DNA from: Phymatolithon calcareum
Lineage: Eukaryota; Rhodophyta; Florideophyceae; Hapalidiales
NCBI GenBank assembly: GCA_977006965.1
Contig: OZ345382.1
Location: 248,001-312,000 of the forward strand
Direction: 5' to 3'
DNA: 64,000 bases
How positions within the stretch are numbered: position 1 is the first letter of the stretch; every line of letters starts with the position of its first letter. Shown one piece after another: positions 21,485 to 32,306 of the stretch. The position numbers and the translations under genes were made by a program. The notes under the pieces are model-generated. The model was given only the letters and a program-made list of their open reading frames with translations, was not told where the DNA came from and did no database searches.

Positions 21485-22274
21485 GCCCCTGTGCAGCTGA
21501 TCTGCACTTCAAACGATACTGTACACCAATCTAAATTGTTTGCAACCAACGGGTATATTGATTGGACAACTCGATCGTCCAAGCGCCCTAATTCGCTGAA
21601 CTGAACACAAGCTCATAGTGATAAGTCGTCGCCAACAACGCATATGATACATGCCTGACTGAATATCCTTATCAGATCATTGGTCGATCATAAGATTCTT
21701 GTATCCTCGATATAAGGAAGTGCAGAAGAGACCTGCAGTGTGTTCTCACAAGTGATCGATCACTCTTGGAGTAGAAAATCCTTGAGGATATTCTGAATTT
21801 GAATCATATGCTCCAAATCACACATGTACTTGAGTGTCCACCACAGTGGCATTTTTAGTATCCGTAGCCGACATCCATGCAAGTTCACTCGAAAGATAAT
21901 ATCTTTATATACAGCTGCACAGACATTTAAGGAATCCCTCGAAAAAGACTCTTTTCATGAAAAGTGAGAAAGCATGCTTTCTCAAGATGGAGTGCAGAAT
22001 ATGCGCCATGCAATGGCATCAAAAATATTACTAAATTTAAGGTAGCGTGTCCTCAGCCAGAAAATATTCTGTAAAGTGCACGAACTGTAAATCTTGATTA
22101 AAATCAAATTTAAAATTTTGATAAACGTATCCATCATGCACGCCTATGGTACCTTAAAAGGTACCATAGGCGTGCAGGATGGATTCATATCAAGGACTGA
22201 CTCTACAGTAAACTCATTTTACTAATCTTTCATCGATCCACATCTAACCCCGCGTCCACCGTGCCAACCTCACA
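21485..22274. other. Divergent intergenic region LRR gene / TSR3 with hairpin
   Basis: Holds the two promoters, TACTGTAC at 21517-21524 and the hairpin at 22129-22184. AT-rich around 22020-22130. No gene seen. Confidence 0.5.
22129..22184. repeat. Near-perfect 56-nt hairpin upstream of TSR3
   Basis: 27-nt arms (inner part CACGCCTATGGTACCTT) with one mismatch and a 2-nt centre, about 90 bp before the TSR3 start codon. Confidence 0.85.
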
Positions 22275-23243
22275 ATGGGCCGGCGGCGCGCCCGAGGCGG
22301 CGAGAAGGGCGCCCGCAGTTCCGCAAAGGGTGCTCGCAGCACCCCCTCCGCCCACAACGATGCATCCAACGCGCCGCCCTACACCGGGCCACCACTGTCC
22401 ATGTGGGATTTCGCGCAATGTGACCCAAAACGCTGCACAGGTCGGAAGCTAGTGCGGGCCGGCATGATGCGTGCCCTCCGTCCGTCATCGACCTCCCGCG
22501 GCGTGGTGCTGACGCCAAGTGCCGACACGGCCGTCTCCTTCGCGGATGCGTCGACAGCGCTCGAGCGCGGCGTGGCCGTAGTGGACTGTTCGTGGGCGCG
22601 TCTTGAAGATGTTCCGTTTGCCTCTCTTCGCGGTGGACCGCCGCGACTTTTGCCGTTTCTGGTTGCTGCAAATCCCGTCAATTATGGACGGCCGCTGCGG
22701 CTGTCGTGCGCTGAGGCTGTTGCTGCTGCGCTGTATATCATGCGGTTTCGCGAGGAGGCGCAGCAGGTCATGCAGGGGTTTGGGTGGGGGCATGCGTTCT
22801 TCGAGGTGAATGGCGAGTTGTTGGAACGGTATGCTCTGTGCGAGAATAGCTCCGAGGTTGTTAAGGTGCAGAATGAGTATATCAGAACGTGCGAGGAGGA
22901 GGTGAGGGAACGACGGAAGGGGGGATATGATCAGGCTTTTGATATTTCGGATGAGGAAGAGGAAGAGGGGGAGGAGGAAGAGGGAACTGTGGAAGGGGAA
23001 GACGGGAATGATGAGGAGACGGGGTCAATTGGGGAATGTTGTGGTCGAGGGGAGATGCGGGAGCATTCGTCGGATGGGGACAGGTGCGACCTGCGGGGAA
23101 GTAGTGAGGGTTTAGTACCGCCATGCCCGTCTGCACACGAGGTAACTGAAGGTGGGGCGGACTGCCTGGAATCCGCGTCGTTATCTGTTTCTAAAAGACC
23201 GGACGCTCTTGTTACTGCACTTGGCAATCTTGAGGTGTCGTAA
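22275..23243 (+). CDS. TSR3: 18S rRNA aminocarboxypropyltransferase (TSR3)
   Basis: A 322-residue intronless TSR3. This SAM-dependent enzyme adds the acp group to the hypermodified m1acp3-psi nucleotide of 18S rRNA late in 40S maturation. The conserved core includes MWDFAQCDPKRCTGRKL (43-59), a VVDCSWARLEDVPF block, LLPFLVAANPVNYGRP, a RLSCAEAVAAALYI block and GWGHAFFEVNGELLERYA, in the family order. The first about 40 residues are basic and Ala/Ser-rich. The last about 105 residues form a Glu/Asp-rich tail (EEEEEGEEEEG), common in eukaryotic homologues. ATG 22275 is the first Met. Confidence 0.95.
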   Translation: MGRRRARGGEKGARSSAKGARSTPSAHNDASNAPPYTGPPLSMWDFAQCDPKRCTGRKLVRAGMMRALRPSSTSRGVVLTPSADTAVSFADASTALERGVAVVDCSWARLEDVPFASLRGGPPRLLPFLVAANPVNYGRPLRLSCAEAVAAALYIMRFREEAQQVMQGFGWGHAFFEVNGELLERYALCENSSEVVKVQNEYIRTCEEEVRERRKGGYDQAFDISDEEEEEGEEEEGTVEGEDGNDEETGSIGECCGRGEMREHSSDGDRCDLRGSSEGLVPPCPSAHEVTEGGADCLESASLSVSKRPDALVTALGNLEVS

Positions 23244-24187
23244 ACTCAAGTAAAAGCTGTTCATTGTGACGCTTCGATCTTTGAGTAGCTTCTTTTCATT
23301 GCCACCTTTCCGAGCGCTTATTAAGTGCACTGTGAGGAAATTGGAGACATACGGTTGACGTACGTACTGCAGCAGAATCGGTCCAGCCCTGGAGACATTA
23401 TATGACCCTTATGTTGGGTGCAGCCCTGAAGAGCCCCAGAAGAATGAAGAAAAGAATCGTTCATCCATACCGTCTTTGCCGGAGATACTGTACAGACCGC
23501 AAGGTTTGAGCAGTTAAGGGGCCGCTAAGGCATGCGTTGATGCTGAACATGACTAAGAGGAGTAATGTTTCCAGATCATGTTGCACTTCATAATGCGTAG
23601 CTACAAGACACAACACACTGACTGCCTCACCTTGGTCCCCTAGCTCTTGAAAAGTTGCCCGCCCAAGGTAACTACATTTTTGTTGGTTGTTTACTTTTAC
23701 TTAAATTCCCTGTTTCTTCAATGCAGTAGAGAGTACACATCTTGTCGTCACTTCATTCCGTCGTGTCCTGTGCTGTGTACATTTCAAACATTCATATTTC
23801 TGTCAACAAAACGTCACCACCTTCTCAATCTGCCTTCCATTTTGCAACTACAACTGAATAAACTGTTCCTGTGCAGTGCTCTACATTCCACTGCAAGGTG
23901 AATAATGACCCCTCCATCATATAGTCCCGCTCTGCTCTGCGCCATCCCGTTTTCTATTACTGTACAGGACTGGAGTTGGGGTGTTGGCGGGAGGGCTAGC
24001 AATACTCTCCGCCAATTGGCGGATTCAAAAAACCAAATTTTCATACCTGATGTTCTCAACATCTCACCGTGCCGACAATCCCGGACGTCTAAAGAACTGT
24101 CGATACTGTACATCTTTCGCCCGGCGTCCTTGACGTACATATTCCAATCCTGCCATCCGCAAACACAACCCTCGTGGACACCCAGAA
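23244..24187. other. Intergenic TSR3 / MAD2-A
   Basis: No supportable gene. TACTGTAC occurs at 23486, 23958 and 24104, the last two within 230 bp of the MAD2-A start codon. Confidence 0.5.
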
Positions 24188-24922
24188 ATGAGTCCTTCTT
24201 CGCAACCGTCCGCCATGCCAAATCCGCCAACTTCGCGCAGCGCCGCGCGACGTACGCGTGCCATTGCCGCCGAGGCCGTGGAGGTTGAGTCGGAGGTGCT
24301 GCGCACCGGCGGAGTCTCCCTGCAAGGGTCTGCTGCGATGATCATGGAGTTTCTTTCGTACGGCATAAACTCCATCCTCGAGAAGCGTGGTATCTACAGC
24401 GTGGAAAGTTTCTCCCAGATTGAAAAGTTCGGCCTCACCATGCCTGTCATCGACATTCCGCTGATCCGCAACTATCTGGACGGCGTGCTTGCAGATGCGC
24501 ACGCTTGCATGCGACGCGATCAATTGCAATGCGTCGTCGTGTCCATTGCTGAGGTGCGTACTCTGAAAGTTGTGGAACGCTGGCGGTTTGACGTTGATGT
24601 GGACGGTGGAGCAACGGCCATGGAGGTTGAAGGGACGGTATCGACGGATGAGGCGGAGATGAGGAAGAGAAAGGGTATTTATACGACCGTTGTCGGAGGT
24701 ATTAAGTATGTTGCTAATCACATTAGTAATTATGTGCATTTTATGCCAGAGTTGGAGGAGAAATGCTCGTTTGAAATTTTGCTGTACGTCAACAGGGCGG
24801 CGGAGATGCTTGATGAATGGGTGGAAGTGCGTCCGTGCAAGTTGAAGGACGGGATGGAGCAGGAGCTTGGATCGTTTTCTACATCTCGAAATGTAGTCAA
24901 GGCGAAGGTTTCATATCGCTAG
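24188..24922 (+). CDS. MAD2-like HORMA protein, copy A (diverged)
   Basis: A 244-residue intronless HORMA-domain protein of the MAD2 type, the spindle-checkpoint protein that binds MAD1 and CDC20. The diagnostic N-terminal helix reads SLQGSAAMIMEFLSYGINSILEKRGIY, followed by QCVVVSIAEVRTLKVVERWRFDVDVD and EKCSFEILLYVNRAAEMLDEWVEV. Compared with copy B, the C-terminal safety-belt end has drifted: GSFSTSRNVVKAKVSYR instead of RSFTTSRHKIDAMVQY. An acidic insert replaces the usual linker before GGIKYVANHI. Copy A is therefore the likelier one to have a changed or lost checkpoint role. The two copies are tail-to-tail and equal in length. Confidence 0.88.
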   Translation: MSPSSQPSAMPNPPTSRSAARRTRAIAAEAVEVESEVLRTGGVSLQGSAAMIMEFLSYGINSILEKRGIYSVESFSQIEKFGLTMPVIDIPLIRNYLDGVLADAHACMRRDQLQCVVVSIAEVRTLKVVERWRFDVDVDGGATAMEVEGTVSTDEAEMRKRKGIYTTVVGGIKYVANHISNYVHFMPELEEKCSFEILLYVNRAAEMLDEWVEVRPCKLKDGMEQELGSFSTSRNVVKAKVSYR

Positions 24923-25744
24923 TGGCGAAATGGAATAGACAAGGGTCAGGCAGGGTCTTGGCCACAGCTACCGTCATGGAAGAAGAGGTGCTTCGTTCAA
25001 TCGTGTTACCCAACAAGGAAAATGGTTAGGCCGCTGCAATCTACCGTAGGCCGTACTTGAAGGACACATATTCTGTTGGCATGGGCTTGGAAGCAGCGGA
25101 ACTTTTCGTGTAGAGATTGCGCATGCAGCTAAAAACAAGTACAGTACAACTATGTGAAGGTGAAACCCGGAAAGATGTTTACGAGCGTATTGTGTAGGGC
25201 CGGTCGTTTTGGAGGCAGTCACCCCTGCTTTCCGGATATACACTCACGAATTCCATTCGGACAATCAAGGGAATCTCCGGTTATGCCGTAGTGATGGAAT
25301 AAGAATGGAAAAGAAGTCGATAGAGGGAGTGCCGAATCAGCAGCGGGCATTCTTGCTGAAGGGGACCTGGTGGGATTTTTATGGCTCTGGCAAGAGCCCC
25401 ATTCTCAATGTACATGCGATTCTACGTGTGCTTCAACTTGATGCAGCCAGCCGATCTATACTTCTATTTGAACATATTACAAAGTAATGTTGGTACCGGG
25501 CGGAGATGACGCCGGCGCGCCTAGCCTGCAAAACATGGGCAAGCCGGGGTGCAAGTGTTGAACCTCCCAGATCGAAAGCTCATACTAGTAGAAGAAATTA
25601 AAAGTATGGTTGGGCACATAAACCAAGAGTTGACAAGCTCTTCATGTTCAGTACTATTCCTTTCGTGTACAGCAAGGGATATGCACTAGCCATCCTTGAC
25701 AAAGCTTCATTCAAGGCTTATTCTCATAGCCAGTTCTCTCCTCC
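24923..25744. other. Intergenic, MAD2-A 3' flank
   Basis: No gene seen; GTACAGTAC at 25139-25147. The last part borders the dead GT61 copy. Confidence 0.45.
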
Positions 25745-26600
25745 AGAGAAAAGCTTACGCACGCCGCGGCATGAACATCAATCCCATATTCTGGCTGTCA
25801 TGCGAAGAAATAAGAACGTCTGCAGGAGGGAGCACCGGAACCCAATACACCTCCGTATTAATCGTGTCTGTCGTTCGGCTTCAAAAACTCTACCTTGTGC
25901 AAAAGATTTTCTCAATGCTTGCTCCAACTTGTCCGCGTTCATGTAGTTCCGAATGTGGCGATGAAAGACAAAAATGCACTTCGGCGGTTGCGTAAAACAA
26001 TCCTAATCGACGTCCGCCTGGTGTTTTCTGGGGTACTTGACGGCGACCACGCCTGCTCTCGAACGGATCGGCATATGCGCTCACTCCGCAAGTTTGGGCC
26101 CGCCGTAAATTGCGATATGCAAACCACGTCGATCTTGGGCAAATTGTGAAACAGGCCATCATGTTCACATGAGTCGCTGATTGAAATCCGGAAACGCTTC
26201 GAAAAATGGCTGCGTCAGGCGTAACTCTAACGCTTCTTAGTGCAACTTCCTTTTCGACAGGTAAGAATACAAACGGGACCAATTCAGTTCCAGCATCATC
26301 GCGTGTAACAGTGCACATGCCTAGGTGATCGTTGTCGTCATTTGTCTGAAGTCCACAAGCCAAACGGACTCCATCCACTTTATGCGGACCGACCTGTCCA
26401 GCTCAAAGGACAATGCCGTCCGGTGAAATGCGGAACGAGCATGGCAGAGCCACAATATGTGTTTAAATTGGTCAATGCCGTCCTCCACAAAACTTGGGGT
26501 CGCTGCTTCAGTGCGACAATAACACCAATGCCCTAATGGGATTTTTGTGCGGCTCTCGCGTTTATCCAGCCACCCGCAATCTGTGCGACCCAAATAGAGC
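25745..26600 (-). pseudogene. Dead GT61-family glycosyltransferase copy
   Basis: Minus-strand fragments in shifting frames match the GT61 gene at 32307-34159 in order: HWCYCRTEA, RIKWMESVWLVDF, DVVCISQFTAGP, RICRSVREQ, RIVLRNRR, and ADVLISSHDSQNMGLMFMPR. The last fragment is directly followed by GTAAGC, the position of the intron donor in the live copy. Multiple frameshifts disable it. Boundaries are approximate. Confidence 0.8.
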
Positions 26601-27339
26601 ACAACTTGATGGGGCGAGCACCCCCTTTTGTAACGCACCCAGGCTCCCAGGAACTGCCTTGCAAATCTTGCCCACACTGCAGCAGCAGCCGCAACGTACG
26701 CTTTTCATCTCAAATGCAATCCGATAATGCTAACGGCGAAGAACTTGTTGAAAAACAACGACGATACAACTGTGAGAAATAAAATGAGCATGAGGCGGGC
26801 AGTGATAATCGAGATGCAGGTTTGGGTCACAGTTGACCCGATTTCGCCGCGCGCTGAACGTTCTCAGTTTAGGATGAAGATTGGATTGGCCTGTTCAGAA
26901 ATAATACCTCATCCTGTACCAAGACCACATTTCAGCCCATACTGCGACGATTCCTTCGTTGCACATAGATTCGTCGACAATGTTTCGTGTCTGCGACTGA
27001 CCTATGAAGATGACCAACAGAATATTGCTGAAGATTGCCGATAACTGCACAAGGCAAACTTCCACTCGCGGTTTGAAGCCCGGTATGCGCAACGCAGCGG
27101 CAAAAACCGTAGAAGAGCGTAGCGTCAGAATAGAGCCTTGATAAGTTGCGCGAAAAACTCGGATGGCAAAGCAATCGTAAACGATCGACTCAAGATGGGA
27201 GAGAACGTCGCTCGGGCGCACAAAACGCTGAAAAGAATTGTAAATCGCTTTTTTACAAATGGAATTAGACTGCAAGTTACACCTGTTCGAAAAGGGTCTT
27301 CCAGACGCATCAAGACGGACAAATATCGCCCAAGACGAC
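26601..27339. other. Intergenic, no supportable gene
   Basis: May contain the decayed 5' part of the dead GT61 copy on the minus strand, but I could not align it. Confidence 0.4.
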
Positions 27340-28074
27340 CTATTGATTTTCCTCGCCTGCAGCATACTGAACCATAGCATCGATCTTGTGTCGCGACGTA
27401 GTAAAAGATCGCAACTTCAAATCCTTTGCATCTTGCACCAGTTTCGGGCCGACCTCCACCCAAGTATCAGGCACTTCCGCGCATTCCTTAGTATACAAAA
27501 GCACCTCAAACGAACATTGGTCTTCTAATAACGGCAGTACAGCCGTACTGGAAGTGATGCTGGAAACAACAGCACGGATGCCCTTCACAATAGCGGCATA
27601 CCGTTTTTTCCGCTCCTTTCGCTCGGCCTCATCTTTCGGTTTCCTCTTTGCGTCCTCCATGTCAATATCCCCATCTGAACAAACATCCACGTTTACATCG
27701 AATCTCCACCTTTCAACAACCTTCTTTGTCACCACCGACGCAATGACGACCGCCACCCGTTGCAATTCGCCCTTACGCATCCATTCATGCATATCCGCGA
27801 ACACGTTATGCAAATAAGCGCGCACCTCTGGGATAGCACATTCTAGTCGGATAAGCCCGAAAATGGGAACCTCTTGAAAATCTCTAGCATCGTAGATGCC
27901 GCGCTGAAACAGAATGGAATTCACACCGAAGGAGAAAAATTCAGTGATCATCGCGGCAGAACCTTGCAAAGAAACACCGCCGCTTTGCACTAAGTCATCC
28001 TCGACGCATTCGGCTTTTGCGAAAATTACGCGCGCGCGTCGCTCAGCCGTCGCCGAGTCCGTTGCTTCCGCCAT
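27340..28074 (-). CDS. MAD2: MAD2 spindle checkpoint protein, copy B (canonical)
   Basis: A 244-residue intronless HORMA protein. The N-terminal segment SLQGSAAMITEFFSFGVNSI and the C-terminal LRSFTTSRHKIDAMVQY are the classical MAD2 signatures, the latter forming the mobile safety belt that closes over MAD1/CDC20. AVLPLLEDQCSFEVLLYT is also typical. The start ATG 28074 (MAEATDSATAERR) is preferred; the frame opens further upstream to an ATG at 28293, but those 73 residues look non-coding. A basic/acidic linker (KRKPKDEAERKERKKR) precedes the late helix. It is convergent with copy A; divergent from LOR gene B. Confidence 0.93.
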   Translation of the reverse strand: MAEATDSATAERRARVIFAKAECVEDDLVQSGGVSLQGSAAMITEFFSFGVNSILFQRGIYDARDFQEVPIFGLIRLECAIPEVRAYLHNVFADMHEWMRKGELQRVAVVIASVVTKKVVERWRFDVNVDVCSDGDIDMEDAKRKPKDEAERKERKKRYAAIVKGIRAVVSSITSSTAVLPLLEDQCSFEVLLYTKECAEVPDTWVEVGPKLVQDAKDLKLRSFTTSRHKIDAMVQYAAGEENQ

Positions 28075-29646
28075 GTACGGGAGGGCCACACTCACTCTAA
28101 TGGCGGAAAGTTCTTCCCGGTGCCTATGTATTGAACGATGCTGTAGGCAGTACGATTGCGCCGCTACGTTTGTCCAGTTCCTTGCCTGAGGCTTCTTGGC
28201 GACCCCTGAGTGAGGTTCGGGCAAGGGATAAACGAGGGTGCCTTGAGACAACAAAGGGTGGATCGACCGGGGGGGTAGGATGCAAAGTGACATTCAAATC
28301 CCAGTTTTTGAACTGACCAATTGCGAATCGATGGCTTTCAGATCCCATTTTGCAACGTGTGCCAAACCATCACCTGGCATGCAGTCTTGAGCACTTCCAT
28401 GGGCACGAACAAGGACACAATTGTACATACGAAGTGCCGCTCGAATCAAGAGTTGCAGAAGCTCTCTCGTCGATTTTTATCCGTCCGATTTATCCATGAA
28501 CGAATCTCTACTGTAGAGCTCGCGAGACGTTGTGAGGCGCTGCGACTGTAGGTACACATCCATTCTAATAGTTGTGATGCTCAAGTTGCTTGCTACTTTT
28601 GTCGTCATGGTTAGTTTGTCTAACGTATGCATTTTTGTTCTTTTCGAGAACTTTGCAGCGCATAATGGCTGGCGAATGTCGCGTCAAGCGCGAAAGCATT
28701 TGTTGTTTACCTCCCTCTGTACAATGCGGAGAACGTCATGCATTCGCATGCACACGCGGTTGGGCGTGGGGTGTGGCAGCGTCTCGCCACACACGATGCT
28801 CCGCTTAGCTTACCCCGTGATCTACTGCCATAACCGGTATTCCTTTGCTTGGCACATTATGCGTCTCCGCCACGAGACGCTGACATAATGTGCTATGGCT
28901 TGTCGTGACGATTTGAATTCAAAGCACTTGGTACACAAGTGGCTTGACGTCGGCAACGGAATTTCTACATGTAGCAGAGGCGTTGAATGATTTTTTCCTC
29001 TCACCTCATTCCTGTCGACGGGGAATAACACCGCTAGTGTCTCTGGGGATTTTTGTTGTCTTCACAGTGTAGTTGCACGCTTTCTAACGTTCTGATCTAT
29101 GTTGAAAGTGCAGGCCCGTACTGCACTTGCTTGCCAGAATCCCCACCATCTGGAAACCGCTGGCGGAAGGACTACATCTTCAGCAAGGTTTTGTTCCACA
29201 CCGACAGCAGTTGACGCAGCGCACCTTTACTTCCAAATCATACCCGCCTTATCGTCATTCCCTTCGTTGAACTCCCAGTTGCATTGCGCAGACACACAAT
29301 CACTGCTCGTGGACTGCAATACTGTCTGGTAGCTTCCCCTTCTTGTGCGTCCCAGGCAAAGGCAAACTTTCTTGATGAGTCGTGTGCAGGATCATGACAA
29401 CGTCATTGTTGTCGCACGACACACATAGCGGCGTACGTATCACAAGGCAGTATTGTCCCAAAAGTTATTCTGCTTGCCAAGTGCTGCTGTGTAATTCGCC
29501 AATTAAAGTCCCTGCGAGATCTAAGATTTTTTGGGAAACATCGATGTCTACCCTGAAGCTTTGGACCTCATGATCATACAAGACGGAGAACTAAAAGTCT
29601 GCCGTCTTTTGATGTCTACCCAAGCCGATAAAGTCCAAGCGGAAGA
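28075..29646. other. Divergent intergenic MAD2-B / LOR-B
   Basis: No supportable gene in 1.6 kb. A bulged hairpin lies at about 28827-28899, with stem GCACATTATGCGTCTC against GAGACGC...ATAATGTGC. Confidence 0.45.
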
Positions 29647-30774
29647 ATGGCTGAGCTCAAGAATATCGCTACAGATCCGACAAAGATCGTCACATTCACT
29701 GTAGGCGACCCTGCCCCAAGCTTTGAAAAACAAGATCCCAACAAAGGCATTAAGTTCGGCGGAGTCTATTTTGACCATCCTAAGAGATATGTTCTGAAAA
29801 AGGCGCGCTTCTCCGTCGCTGACCACCGTATCTTCGACTACGATACTGGGCGTCTCGTGGCCGTGTCGCATCATCCGGGGAAGAATCCGTTCGGAGATGT
29901 CGACCCACTCGATGTTGCCGGCACCGACGGCACGTTCTCTTTCATGGGCGAGTGGGCATCACTGTGCAACGTCACGGCTTACGAAGATGGGTTCAAGAGC
30001 TTTAAAGTGCGCCCAAAGAAACTCTCGCGACACGGGCGTCAGTATATCAAGGCTGTTGACGACAAGCCCATTATGAATGTCGGAAAAATTGGACGTTTGT
30101 CGAGCCGCTCACTTCGCAGACAGTTCAGCGTTGGACGGGGAGGCGATGATGACCCTGTGTATAAGTGCGCTATTGACATGGTTGACCGTACCATTCAGGT
30201 AACGAATCTGAAAGGGAAGCCCATCGCGCAGCTGACAAAGAGCTCGAAGAACCTTATCTTGACCGCAGCGCTTGGAGTTGGGAAAGAGACCATCATCGAT
30301 GTCGCTCCTGGAGTGGATTGTAGTGCGATTATTTGTCTTGTTATCGGTTTGAAGCAGGTTGGTGCACATTGTAAGTGTTTTCGATTTTTTCATTGATGTT
30401 TGGAACCGAAGTATTAGAGATAATGGACTAACCTTGGCGAACATCGATGTATCACGCTCTTATCTCTTGAACACACAGATGCATCAGATGCTTTCAAAAA
30501 CTTTGTCAAAGAACCCATAGTGGGTCATGCCGTGGACGAAGCACAAGAACAATTGACTGGCGGTGGCGAAGAAGGAAATGAAGATGATGGTGGGGACATT
30601 GGAGACGTGGGCGGAGAAGAAGCAGAAATTCCTGACATTGGGGATGTCCTGGACGTCGGAGAAGTGCCTGACCTTAGTGCCGTGGGGGAGGCGGTTGGGG
30701 AGGCGGTTGGGGAGGTAGATGTCGGCGGAGCAATGGATGCAGTTGCCGGCTTCTTCGAAATGTTCTTTGCGTAA
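29647..30774 (+). CDS. LURP-one-related (tubby C-terminal-like) protein B, two exons
   Basis: Encoded by join(29647..30370, 30479..30774), 339 residues; the intron is 108 nt (GTAAGT...CACAG). It is a paralogue of the gene at 15259-16622, with the same 724-nt exon 1 and splice phase, and the same joined reading HYASDAFKNFVKEP. The LOR core contains KRYVLKKARFSVADHRIFDY and IDVAPGVDCSAIICLVIGLKQ. The acidic tail is shorter: it has only one EVPDLSAV-type unit, followed by a VGEAVGEAVGEV run, and ends AGFFEMFFA. The hydrophobic C-terminal end is shared in kind with copy A (LLQSFFG), so it may be a membrane or partner anchor. Function unknown. Confidence 0.85.
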
Positions 30775-32306
30775 TTCGATCTAGGGTCTCATGATCGTTG
30801 AATCCCTGTTGTCCGATCAAGGTGCGTAGTGACTCGTCACCAAACGTGACTCGTTGATGTACTGGAGCTTTCAAGTTCCGAAGTCTGCATCCTTCCGGTT
30901 GTGTGTAGAAAGTTGCAATAGCGTTTAAATGCGCTCGTACCCGTCACAAGAATATCTGCTTGTCCAGTATCGGGCGAACTGAGCGGGAAAATCATAGGCA
31001 CAAATGCTTGTGCTTTTACCGTCGCTTGCTTTCTTTGATAAAGGACCACCATTGGTGGCAGGGAAAATAGGGCTTTGCAAGGTACAAACTGTTGTTTCGA
31101 GCCTGCCGAGAGCTGAGGCGTACCGTAATGGATATGTACTGTAAAAATTTATTTCCACCAGGTCGAATGGTAAAACTAATCCGGGGGATGCCCATCAAAG
31201 ATGTGATCAAGAGAAGGACCTGGGTTCGAATCCCAGGTGTACCTGTTTATCGTGAAGAGTCCGACGCAGTTTTCTCCTGTGTTCGAATCCCAAGTTGTCG
31301 AAGATGCCTTTTAGTACTGTAATTCCTTTCTCTTTTTGGTACAGTAATTGTTTCCCTTTATTGTTGTACAGCCGAAGTTGACAAGTGCTGATATACTACT
31401 GGCTCGTGTTGTCGCCGGCGTCGTTCAAGATACGACGCTGGGCAGGTATACACCTTACAGTAGTGATCATTCCTGGGTTTGCGTGTCTTCTCTCCTGGTA
31501 CTGTACTGTGGTGACCGTGAAGCCAGTTGGCCAACAGATAATGAAGGGCTGCACAGATTCTTCTTTATCTTGACCAGCACTTAATCCAACTTGACTCATC
31601 TCCTAAGTTTAGTTTGCAACCCACCTTTGGCTAATGTGGACTTTCGGGAGGACTAATGTATTAACTACAGAAGTACACGCATGATATTACTGGGGGCCAT
31701 AGCATGCGCCGCTCTTGGGTGCTGTTCAATCTGTGTCGTGTATACGGCATGACATTTAACAGTTAGCCCATTTTGCGGTGTTCACGATTAATATTCATAG
31801 CCCTTCTGCCGACCGCTTCTTTTCGGACTGCCTGGATGATATGCATCCTTCAGAGCTTTGCTTTTGCCGAGCCACACTTGTTCTCCTCCAGTTACCTTGA
31901 AACTGCAAATGCTTCTACCATGGCGTGCTGAAATCTTCTCGCGACATGCGGAAATAATTTCGTCTGGACGGAGGCCTGCATTTGACTGAAACGTTCTTTG
32001 TGCATCAACCCCATATCTCCGCAATAATCTTCGCCATTCGCTCCAGGAACGTGTTGGCAATTCGTGTTCAACTACGTACCCAGCTCCCAGGCTCTGAAAA
32101 GGCATTTGGCTGAAACCTGTAATTTACTGACACTTCCAGAAACCTTCGCCTTTCGCCCGTGCAAGCGAGTCAAGTGGCGAAAATTCATGTTCAGCGTTGA
32201 ACCAGTTTGGCAGATCCTCGTTGCAAAACAAACTCCCAAGTTCTGAACTTCGAAACGTTGAGAAGGGGACCTGAAAGGATACTCTTTTTTAATTGAACCC
32301 TCGAAA
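30775..32306. other. Intergenic LOR-B / GT61
   Basis: Contains a tRNA-like T arm (see 31169-31244) and TACTGTA near 31137, 31315, 31339 and 31499. A 105-codon minus-strand ORF with ATG (32105-31788) is Arg-rich and unrecognised; I do not call it a gene. Confidence 0.4.
31169..31244 (+). tRNA. tRNA-like relic or Pol III box B
   Basis: CTGGGTTCGAATCCCAG at 31220-31236 is a perfect T-stem/loop and box B, followed by GTGTACC, a plausible acceptor strand. The matching 5' acceptor (GGTAAAA at 31169) pairs only partly and no clean D arm or anticodon stem is visible. A second TTCGAATCCC occurs near 31281. This is more likely a tRNA-derived SINE or decayed tRNA than a working gene. Confidence 0.25.
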
